Position numbers and translations under genes: made by a program
Shown here: in pieces, positions 1 through 5,659 of the stretch
Layout: each line of letters starts with the position of its first letter
Position numbering within the stretch: position 1 is the first letter of the stretch
Assembly (NCBI GenBank): GCA_032251435.1
Contig: JAVVEH010000075.1
Location: 1-10,392 of the forward strand
Origin: JAVVEH01 sp032251435
GTDB lineage: Bacteria; Verrucomicrobiota; Lentisphaeria; Oligosphaerales; MVZH01
DNA: 10,392 nt
Reading direction: 5' to 3'
Notes under the pieces: model-generated
What the model was told of the DNA's origin: nothing
Database searches by the model: none
What the model saw: only the letters and a program-made list of their open reading frames with translations

Positions 1-233
1 CGCAGCAGCTGGTCTATTACTGGTTCGAACAGCGCGGCAAGCGCATGACCAACGACTTCAAGGCCAAGATGAGCGTGGTCTATGACAGCCTCACCATCGA
101 CCGCACCGACGGTGCCATCGTGCGCTATATCACCCCGATCCTGGAAGGCGAACCCGAAGGTGCCGCCGACGAACGGTTGCAGCGGCTGATGCGGGAGAGT
201 TTGCCGAAGCTGCCGAGGTTTGTGCCGAGGTGA
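1..233 (+). CDS. xrtD: EpsI-domain C-terminus, probably of exosortase XrtD (5' end outside window)
   Basis: This is the 3' end of a gene that begins before the window; the frame is open from base 3 and stops with TGA at 231-233, giving about 76 visible residues. The text around YYWFEQRGKRM, then a KMSVVYDSL stretch and RTDGAIVRYITPI, matches the ending of the EpsI domain, a periplasmic domain tied to exosortases. In Rhodobacterales EpsI is commonly fused behind the membrane exosortase XrtD, the transpeptidase-like enzyme that processes VPLPA-CTERM proteins, and XrtD genes commonly sit in exopolysaccharide loci as here. The catalytic exosortase part is not visible, so a stand-alone EpsI protein cannot be excluded. 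The protein ends in LPKLPRFVPR. A decayed second copy of this ending lies at about 1312-1372. Confidence 0.75.
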   Translation, partial: QQLVYYWFEQRGKRMTNDFKAKMSVVYDSLTIDRTDGAIVRYITPILEGEPEGAADERLQRLMRESLPKLPRFVPR

Positions 234-373
234 GTAAGGCTCTATGCATAGTCAAACAACATGTTTCACGGACTTTTTTGCAAACAACTGAAGCCGGGGC
301 GATCCAAACGGCATTTCTAAAACCGAGTTCAGAAAGTAGAAGTCCGTTGGCATTTCTGGGGGGGCGATGATAA

Positions 374-1222
374 ATGAAGTTCAAAGAATGGGCATCACAG
401 AAGAAATCAATATTTCTCACGGGTACTGGGATTCACAAATCGGGATTCTTCACACAGTATAAATATGTAAATTCCGTGTCGCCCAACGTGCCCGATTATA
501 CCGAAGTTGAGACGCTGTTTAATTCGAAGAAAGAGAATTTCTCACGAGTTCTCTCCGAGTTTCCTTGCTTCCTTCCCGAACTGAAAGAAAAAATAGAGAG
601 CGGCTTGATCCCATTCGAAGCCGAGGGAATGTTTCCGCCTGTTGATGTTGTTGCTGCATATTACATGATAAAGAAATACTGCCCAAGTCAGGTTTTAGAA
701 ATTGGATCCGGAGCATCCACGCACGTAATAGCAGCTGCATTAAATGAAAATCAGAACGGGATATTGACTTGTATAGATCCAGTTCCCCGGCGCTCAATTT
801 CGGAAACTGGTGCCAAAATCATCCCCAGGGTCTTGAATTATGATGATATTGGCATCGTCAATAACTTCAGTGAAAACGATGTCCTGTTCATTGACTCCAG
901 CCATATAATGTTGCCGGGTATGGACGTGGATCTTCAATTCAATCGTATGTTCCCGCGACTGCCGCATGGTACTATTGTTCATGTCCATGATATTTTCTTA
1001 CCGGAAAATTATCCCTTGGAATGGTGTCATCGCAATTATTCCGAGCAGAGTGCATTGATTGGCTGGATAATGTCAGGGTTTTTTGAGGTTCTGTTTCCGT
1101 CTTTTTATGTGACGACCCGTATGAAGGATGAACTTCAAGATGGTCTTGGTGAACTGATGCCGAAGAATCCGAAAAAGAATGCAGGAAGTATCTGGCTGCG
1201 GCGAAGTAATCTGGGCCCATGA
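374..1222 (+). CDS. Class I SAM-dependent methyltransferase-like protein
   Basis: The 282-residue protein has a class I methyltransferase core. VLEIGSGAST (about 107-116) is the glycine-rich SAM-binding motif I, CIDP (133-136) carries the acidic residue after strand 2, FIDSSH (172-177) fits the strand 4 region, and HVHDIFLP (203-210) follows. In exopolysaccharide loci such enzymes usually methylate sugars, but the acceptor cannot be read from the sequence. An in-frame TAA at 371-373 limits the start to ATG 374. A seven-G run lies at 358-364, and a second ATG at 367 in another frame opens only a short overlapping reading frame. The gene is clearly AT-richer than the glycosyltransferase after it (24 of 60 bases G+C at 661-720) and uses many AAA, ATA and TTA codons, which suggests acquisition from elsewhere. 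It stands alone, 140 bases after the EpsI-domain gene and 157 bases before the next gene. Confidence 0.8.
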   Translation: MKFKEWASQKKSIFLTGTGIHKSGFFTQYKYVNSVSPNVPDYTEVETLFNSKKENFSRVLSEFPCFLPELKEKIESGLIPFEAEGMFPPVDVVAAYYMIKKYCPSQVLEIGSGASTHVIAAALNENQNGILTCIDPVPRRSISETGAKIIPRVLNYDDIGIVNNFSENDVLFIDSSHIMLPGMDVDLQFNRMFPRLPHGTIVHVHDIFLPENYPLEWCHRNYSEQSALIGWIMSGFFEVLFPSFYVTTRMKDELQDGLGELMPKNPKKNAGSIWLRRSNLGP

Positions 1223-1311
1223 TGCTATACATGGTGTGGTGCTGGCGCTAAATGCTTGTTCTGATTAAATTACATAATACCAATTGTGGCACATTCGAGG
1301 GCAACCGTGCA

Positions 1312-1372
1312 ATGATCCAGAAATCGCTAATGAGAGAGCCTGCCGAAGCTGCCACGGTTCGTGCCGGAGTAA
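1312..1372 (+). pseudogene. Relic of the 3' end of an EpsI/xrtD-like gene
   Basis: Read with one 2-base gap, this stretch encodes the same ending as the gene at 1-233. Codons from 1327 give LMRE, then after two missing bases in a GA-rich run near 1333-1339 the frame from 1340 gives LPKLPRFVPE followed by TAA at 1370-1372; the intact gene ends LMRES then LPKLPRFVPR. Over the 33 bases from the first Leu codon of that block to the stop, 26 match, and the four mismatches inside the nine identical residues LPKLPRFVP are all synonymous. That pattern points to an old or foreign homologous copy and not a fresh duplication. Similarity fades upstream, although 1315-1326 (IQKS) can still be matched loosely to LQR. 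The end of the relic provides the GGAG and AAGG used as ribosome binding site by the next gene. Confidence 0.6.
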
Positions 1373-1379
1373 GGTCTTC

Positions 1380-2381
1380 ATGATCGCAGTCATCATCGTC
1401 ACGTATAATTCCGCTGACGTCATACGGAGTTGTCTTGAAAGCCTGACACGCTCGAAAGGCGAAGTCGTTAGGGTTGTTGTTGTCGACAACGCCTCGACCG
1501 ATGCGACTGTCCAGACGATCCGTGAGTGGGCCGCTGAACGGCCCGGCAGTTTCCAAGAGTGCCCTGCGCATACGCCCGGCCCGCCAATGGCGCAATGCAC
1601 CCTTGTTCGATCCGAGGTCAATCTCGGCTTTGCCGGCGGGGTCAATCTGGGGATTGACGCCCAGATGGCGGATCCGGACTGTGATCTGTTCTGGATACTC
1701 AACCCCGATTGCGAGGTCGAACCGACCACGGCGGCCGCGTTCCGGCGTTGCGCGGACGCCTCCGGTCGTTTCGCCCTGATGGGCTCGCGGATCCTCTACC
1801 TCGAAGCGCCCGGGCTGATTCAGTCCGATGGGGGCCGTGTTGGGCGCTGGACTGGACTTTGCCGGAACATCAACCAGGGACTTGGTCCGGAAGCGGCCAG
1901 CCGTCCCGAAGTCGCATCCCTCGACTTCATTTCCGGGGCCAGCATGGTTGCTTCACGCCATTTCATCGAAACCGTAGGCCTGATGCGCGCAGACTATTTT
2001 CTCTATTACGAGGAAGTGGAATGGGCGGCGAGACGCGGCAGCTTGCCCCTCGTGCTTTGTGAGCAGGCCATTGTCCATCATCACGGTGGCACGGCGATCG
2101 GGAGCGGGTCGGTTACACGCCGGGCCTCTCCCTTGTCACTCTACTTCAATTACCGCAACCGGATGCGCTTTGTTGCGCATGTGCGTCCCTGGGCCTTGCC
2201 GGTCGCCGGCATGGCCTCGCTGGCGCGGGTGGTGAAACTGGCTTTGCAGCGCGCCTGGCCTGAGGCGCGGGCCGCTCTGCTCGGCCTCTTCCAGTTGCCG
2301 GCTCCCGAAGCGGTGCGATCAATGTTCTCTGCGGAAGCGGCAGAATATGCCTTTGGTCGGTCGGATCAGCACCATCTGTGA
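1380..2381 (+). CDS. Family 2 glycosyltransferase, rhamnosyltransferase-like
   Basis: A GT-A fold inverting glycosyltransferase of 333 residues that would add one sugar from a nucleotide donor to a lipid-linked glycan on the cytoplasmic side of the membrane. Visible landmarks from this start are VIIVTYNS (4-11), VVVDNASTD (33-41), NLGFAGGVNLGI (81-92), the NPDC motif in the DxD position (108-111), SGASM (185-189), YFLYYEEVEW (206-215) with the acidic pair near the catalytic site, and HHHGGT (233-238). This series is typical of WbbL/RfbF-type rhamnosyltransferases, so dTDP-rhamnose is a reasonable but unproven donor. ATG 1380 is preferred because GGAG (1366-1369) and AAGG (1371-1374) lie just upstream and the family's beta strand starts there; an upstream TTG at 1284 would translate the relic sequence. 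Codon use is GC-rich (44 of 60 at 2221-2280), unlike the methyltransferase gene before it. Confidence 0.88.
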   Translation: MIAVIIVTYNSADVIRSCLESLTRSKGEVVRVVVVDNASTDATVQTIREWAAERPGSFQECPAHTPGPPMAQCTLVRSEVNLGFAGGVNLGIDAQMADPDCDLFWILNPDCEVEPTTAAAFRRCADASGRFALMGSRILYLEAPGLIQSDGGRVGRWTGLCRNINQGLGPEAASRPEVASLDFISGASMVASRHFIETVGLMRADYFLYYEEVEWAARRGSLPLVLCEQAIVHHHGGTAIGSGSVTRRASPLSLYFNYRNRMRFVAHVRPWALPVAGMASLARVVKLALQRAWPEARAALLGLFQLPAPEAVRSMFSAEAAEYAFGRSDQHHL

Positions 2382-2529
2382 TCAATCAAAAGGCATTCTC
2401 ACTGGATTTCTGTCACACGGGCTCTGAAGAAATCAGGATGAGAGAGGCAATACGTCCGACAGCCGACACAAGGGCAGAATGCGAAATCATCTTTGATGAT
2501 GTCACCGGCCGCGATTCACAGCTTGGTCC

Positions 2530-2557
2530 GGTTCGGTAGTTCTTGAGTTTCCGAACC
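2530..2557. other. 7-bp inverted repeat upstream of the rhomboid gene
   Basis: GGTTCGG at 2530-2536 and CCGAACC at 2551-2557 form a perfect 7-base stem around a 14-base loop, ending about 20 bases before the rhomboid start. A smaller repeat, ATCATC-TTT-GATGAT, lies at 2486-2500. There is no T run after either stem, so a classical terminator is unlikely; an operator or mRNA leader structure is possible. These are the only structures seen in the 196-base gap 2382-2577. Confidence 0.25.
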
Positions 2558-2577
2558 CACTGGCGCATCCAGTTCTG

Positions 2578-3234
2578 ATGGAGACCCGCCCCCATCTGCC
2601 TGCGCGCCGCGCCGTCCTTGCCAGCCACGGGGTGCTGATCGCCATTCTCGTGATCTGCGTGGTCATCGAACTGGCCCTGCAAGGTGCCGATCTCGGGCTC
2701 TGGGGCTCGCCGCGGTGGCGCGGGCTCGCCTATCAGAACGGCGGGTTCTGGCGGGGGCTTCTGGACAACTGGCGGCCGAATTACGCTGCACAGCCCGTCA
2801 CCATGTTCGCCAGCTACGGGTTTCTGCATGGGGGCCTTGTCCATCTTCTGGTCAACATGATCACGCTTGTTTCCCTGGGCCGGTTGGTGATCGAGCGGGT
2901 GGGGCAGGTGCGTTTTGCCGCTATCTATGCGCTATCGCTTCTGGGCGGGGCTGCGGGCTTTGCGGTGCTCTCCAGCGCCGTGCAGCCAATGGTGGGGGCG
3001 TCAGGTGCGCTCTTTGGTCTGGCGGGGGTGCTGGTCGGCTGGGAGTATACCGCGCGGCGGCTGGCGCGGGCAGGCATCGGGCCGGTCCTGCGGGTGATCG
3101 GCCTGCTCATCGGGCTCAACCTCGTCATGTATTGGGCGATGGATGGCAACCTCGCCTGGGAGACCCATCTGGGCGGGTTCCTCACCGGCTGGATGGCGGG
3201 ATGGTGGCTGCGGGAGCGACCGCAGCATCCATGA
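2578..3234 (+). CDS. Rhomboid family intramembrane serine protease
   Basis: A 218-residue membrane protein with the signature of rhomboid proteases, which cut transmembrane segments inside the bilayer. GASGALFG (140-147) holds the nucleophile Ser142, and THLGGFLTG (196-204) holds the catalytic partner His197. HGGLVHLLVNM (84-94) supplies His89 and Asn93, which in this family help form the oxyanion site. Hydrophobic segments are seen at about 17-35, 84-103, 113-135, 140-156, 168-188 and 197-211, fitting a six-helix core. The reading frame is open back to 2500 but has no ATG, GTG or TTG before 2578, so this ATG is the first usual start; no convincing Shine-Dalgarno sequence precedes it. Its substrate is unknown. 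It could be an ordinary housekeeping rhomboid, or could process surface proteins alongside the exosortase. Its stop abuts the stop of the convergent dehydrogenase gene. Confidence 0.92.
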   Translation: METRPHLPARRAVLASHGVLIAILVICVVIELALQGADLGLWGSPRWRGLAYQNGGFWRGLLDNWRPNYAAQPVTMFASYGFLHGGLVHLLVNMITLVSLGRLVIERVGQVRFAAIYALSLLGGAAGFAVLSSAVQPMVGASGALFGLAGVLVGWEYTARRLARAGIGPVLRVIGLLIGLNLVMYWAMDGNLAWETHLGGFLTGWMAGWWLRERPQHP

Positions 3235-4572
3235 TCAGGCTTTTGCTACATTCTCCATCGGCAGGCCCCGCCGCTGCATGGCGTTGCGCGTGTCGATGAT
3301 CGGCAAGTTCATCGCGGCAAGAGCCGCGTAATCGACGGCATCGTGATCGGTTGCGATCAGGATGGCATCGAAATCGGCCGGATCGATCTCGGCGAAGGGG
3401 AGGGACTTGCTGCCTTTCAGTTCGGGATATTCACGCATCCGGGGGATTTCCGGGACATGAGGATCGTGAAAGGCGACACTGGCCCCGGCGGCCCGCAACA
3501 GCGACAGAAGCCGCACCGAGGGGCTTTCGCGCATGTCGGAGATGTTTTTCTTGTAGGCGATACCGATGATCAGGATCCGCGCCCGGCTCAGACCGATCCC
3601 GAGTCGGCGGTCGATCACGTCGCGCAGCCGCGCCACCACATAATCGGGCATGATCGCATTGATCTCTCCCGCGAGTTCGATGAAGCGCGTGGACAGATGA
3701 TATTCGCGCGCCTTCCAGGTCAGGTAGAACGGATCAATCGGGATGCAGTGCCCGCCAAGACCGGGTCCGGGATAGAAGGGCATGAAGCCGAAGGGCTTGG
3801 TCGCCGCTCCGTCGATCACTTCCCAGACATCGATTTCCATCGCATCGAAGATGACCTTTAGCTCGTTCACAAGCGCGATGTTCACTGCCCGAAAGATGTT
3901 TTCAGTGATCTTGATCGCCTCGGCCGTGCGCGTTCTGGAAACCGGCACCACATTCTCCACGATCTTGCCATAGAAGGCTTCGGCAAGCTGGCCCGCCTCT
4001 TCACCATCTCCCGCCACGATCTTCGGGATCGTGCTGGTCTTGTAATGTGCGTTGCCCGGATCCTCGCGTTCCGGCGAGAAGCCGATGAAGATATCCGTGC
4101 CCGGCGTCAGGCCTGTGCGCGCGAGGATCGGGGTCAGGACCTCGTCGGTGGTGCCGGGATATGTGGTCGATTCCAGGATGACGAGAGAGCCGGGGGTGAT
4201 GTGGCGGGCAATTTCCTCGGTCGTGGTGATGACATAGGAAAGATCGGGCTCGCGATGCTCTGTCAGGGGGGTCGGCACGCAGATGACGAACACATCCATC
4301 TCGGCCAGCCGCGTGAAGTCGGTCGTCCAGGCGACGCGGCCCATGTCGAGCAGCTCGGTCAGGTCGGTATCCGCGACGGCCCCGATATAGCTTTGTCCGG
4401 CATAGAGTTTGTCGATCTTCTCCGGGTCGATGTCGAAGCCGGTGACATGCAGGCCGCCGCGCGCGGCCGTCACCGCCAGGGGCAGACCGACATATCCCAG
4501 GCCGAGGATAGCGACTTTCGCACTCAGGGTTTCGATCCGGGCAAGCAGGCTGTCAAATGCACTTTGAGACAC
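3235..4572 (-). CDS. wbpA: UDP-N-acetyl-D-glucosamine 6-dehydrogenase-like nucleotide-sugar dehydrogenase (WbpA type)
   Basis: A 445-residue cytoplasmic enzyme of the UDP-glucose/UDP-GlcNAc dehydrogenase superfamily, which oxidises C6 of a UDP-sugar twice with NAD to give the uronic acid used in surface glycans. GLGYVGLP (24-31) is the Rossmann NAD-binding motif, CVPTPL (98-103) and ESTTYPGTT (134-142) follow, KITEN (221-225) lies in the central helix, GLGGHCIPIDP (271-281) carries the catalytic Cys276, and AYKKNISD (339-346) begins the C-terminal UDP-binding domain. FSPEREDPGN (165-174) and the text before the cysteine resemble WbpA, so UDP-GlcNAc is the favoured substrate, though UDP-GalNAc or UDP-Glc cannot be excluded. 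The start codon is GTG (4572-4570) with a weak GAGAAG about 10 bases before it. It lies 54 bases after the Alg13-like gene, as the last gene of the leftward operon. Confidence 0.9.
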   Translation of the reverse strand: MSQSAFDSLLARIETLSAKVAILGLGYVGLPLAVTAARGGLHVTGFDIDPEKIDKLYAGQSYIGAVADTDLTELLDMGRVAWTTDFTRLAEMDVFVICVPTPLTEHREPDLSYVITTTEEIARHITPGSLVILESTTYPGTTDEVLTPILARTGLTPGTDIFIGFSPEREDPGNAHYKTSTIPKIVAGDGEEAGQLAEAFYGKIVENVVPVSRTRTAEAIKITENIFRAVNIALVNELKVIFDAMEIDVWEVIDGAATKPFGFMPFYPGPGLGGHCIPIDPFYLTWKAREYHLSTRFIELAGEINAIMPDYVVARLRDVIDRRLGIGLSRARILIIGIAYKKNISDMRESPSVRLLSLLRAAGASVAFHDPHVPEIPRMREYPELKGSKSLPFAEIDPADFDAILIATDHDAVDYAALAAMNLPIIDTRNAMQRRGLPMENVAKA

Positions 4573-4626
4573 GGCAATTTCACTTCTCTGTCTGGAACGG
4601 TTTCTCTTGCCTGCGGCTAGCGCAAA

Positions 4627-5136
4627 TCATCCCTGTCTGGAAGAGAGTATGAACTCACGCAGGGCAGTGGTGAAGCCGGGGTCGGCCACATCCGACAAGC
4701 ATGGCGGCGCGGCGCTGGCGATGGTGGCAAGGGCCTTGTCCATGACGGCGGGCAAGGCGGCTTCGTCCTCGGCCACGAAAAGTCCGGGGCGTGCCTTGAG
4801 ATTGCTGACCGTGGTGTATTGGTGGTCGTTTCGGGTTTCACGCAGATGCCCGCGTCGCGGCATGATCACGATCGGCTTGCCATGGGTGAAGGCCGTCAGG
4901 ATCGAGCCCATTCCCGCATGAGAAACGATCAGATCCGCCGTGCAGATATGGGCCTCGTAGTCCTTGGGTGACAAATGCGCCACGGTATCGAAATGCCGGG
5001 GCCTGTAGGCATCGGTGGCCGGGGAAACCACCTGTGCGATGATCTCATGGTGCCCGGTATTCTGGTCACACCAGTCATCAAGCGCCCGAACCAGCCGGTC
5101 AAAAGGTTCATGCGTGCCGATTGTCAGAAAGATCAC
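4627..5136 (-). CDS. Alg13/PssE-like glycosyltransferase catalytic subunit
   Basis: This encodes the C-terminal half of a GT-B glycosyltransferase (glycosyltransferase family 28 C-terminal domain), the donor-binding partner of the Alg14-like protein encoded just before it. The protein starts with the usual IFLTIGTHEPFDRL strand and turn and has the nucleotide-sugar site SHAGMGSILTAFTHGKP followed by a conserved RETRNDHQ segment. The GTG at 5136-5134 is preferred as start: it overlaps the upstream gene's stop in the four bases GTGA, puts the family's first beta strand at the very N-terminus, and gives 169 residues. An ATG at 5199 would add 21 residues that only retranslate the neighbour's end. 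The tight overlap implies translational coupling and equal amounts of both subunits. In Rhizobium the homologous PssD/PssE pair adds an early sugar, a glucuronic acid, to the exopolysaccharide unit, which would suit the nearby dehydrogenase; the donor here is inferred only. Confidence 0.85.
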   Translation of the reverse strand: MIFLTIGTHEPFDRLVRALDDWCDQNTGHHEIIAQVVSPATDAYRPRHFDTVAHLSPKDYEAHICTADLIVSHAGMGSILTAFTHGKPIVIMPRRGHLRETRNDHQYTTVSNLKARPGLFVAEDEAALPAVMDKALATIASAAPPCLSDVADPGFTTALREFILSSRQG

Positions 5137-5615
5137 AGGACCGATCCCAGATAGGCTGGACCGTCCGGTTTTGCCAGATGTTCCCATTGCGTCAGCCACA
5201 GATCAGCATGTTTGCCGATGCGCTGTCCCGACAGGGACAGTTCCTCGGCATTGGCCATGCTGTCGATCCAGATGGTTCTTGCGCCCAGAAGGCGCCCTAT
5301 CCGCAGAGCGAAATAGCCCGGTGCCGCCCCGGTCGAGATCACCACGTCAGGGCGGGTACGCAGCAGGACGAAAAAAATGCCAAGCAGCTGTCGGACCAGG
5401 CGTCCCTTTTGCCAGCGGTTCGCCTCGATAACAGTATGAAAGCCGGGGGCGGGCTCTCCATCCTGTGCGGCATGGCGATACACCATTTCCCGGAAATCCG
5501 GCTCGGTCGTGACATACGTCACCCGACATCCTGCCCAGGCGGGACGCAACCGCATCAATTGAACCCAGTGCCCCCCTGCCGAGGCGACGGCCATGAGCTT
5601 TGGACATGCCGACAT
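5133..5615 (-). CDS. Alg14/PssD-like glycosyltransferase subunit
   Basis: A 160-residue protein of the Alg14 family, the acceptor-binding and membrane-anchoring half of the split glycosyltransferase completed by the following Alg13-like gene. Landmarks are the N-terminal KLMAVASAGGHWVQL with its glycine-histidine turn, a central hydrophobic stretch LLGIFFVLL (about 88-96), VVISTGAAPGYFALR, and IWIDSMANAEELSLSG, all in family order. It starts at ATG 5615-5613 with a good AAGGG ribosome binding site about 9 bases upstream. It ends in TGA at 5135-5133, overlapping the next start in GTGA. The 44-base gap to the beta-helix gene upstream contains no terminator-like hairpin, so read-through from that gene is likely. 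The codon use is GC-rich, in contrast to the gene before it, so the gap 5616-5659 marks a composition boundary. Confidence 0.85.
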   Translation of the reverse strand: MSACPKLMAVASAGGHWVQLMRLRPAWAGCRVTYVTTEPDFREMVYRHAAQDGEPAPGFHTVIEANRWQKGRLVRQLLGIFFVLLRTRPDVVISTGAAPGYFALRIGRLLGARTIWIDSMANAEELSLSGQRIGKHADLWLTQWEHLAKPDGPAYLGSVL

Positions 5616-5659
5616 GGTGTCGCGCCCTTACAAGAATTCTGCTTCTGGTCTAACCCACG

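Noticed and set aside
244..291. 15-codon open frame after the EpsI-domain gene
   Set aside because: Too short, with no family resemblance; the AGTAAGG before it is part of the conserved xrtD tail flank.
310..357. Direct repeat GGCATTTCT at 310-318 and 349-357
   Set aside because: Only nine bases, with no flanking similarity or mobile gene; probably chance.
242..1235. CTATGCATAGT near 242 and CTATACATGGT near 1225 as possible ends of a mobile unit around the methyltransferase gene
   Set aside because: Short and imperfect (9 of 11), with no transposase or target duplication; recombination through the xrtD tail explains the arrangement better.
1286..1302. TGGCAC followed by GGGC resembling a sigma-54 promoter
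   Set aside because: The distance between the GG and GC elements is off by one base and the second element is poor; it also lies in or next to relic coding sequence.
1284..1379. TTG start that would lengthen the glycosyltransferase by 32 residues
   Set aside because: The added residues translate the xrtD relic out of frame and the family's first strand begins at the ATG at 1380, which has its own ribosome binding site.
2438..2539. 33-codon open frame in the gap before the rhomboid gene
   Set aside because: No recognisable product and only a poorly placed ribosome binding site; not enough support to call a gene.
3343..4620. Long plus-strand open frames opposite the dehydrogenase
   Set aside because: They are antisense to a gene with clear catalytic motifs and arise from GC-rich codon structure.
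5137..5199. ATG start at 5199 for the Alg13-like protein
   Set aside because: The extra residues overlap the Alg14-like gene and lack family similarity; the GTG at 5136 is coupled to the upstream stop.
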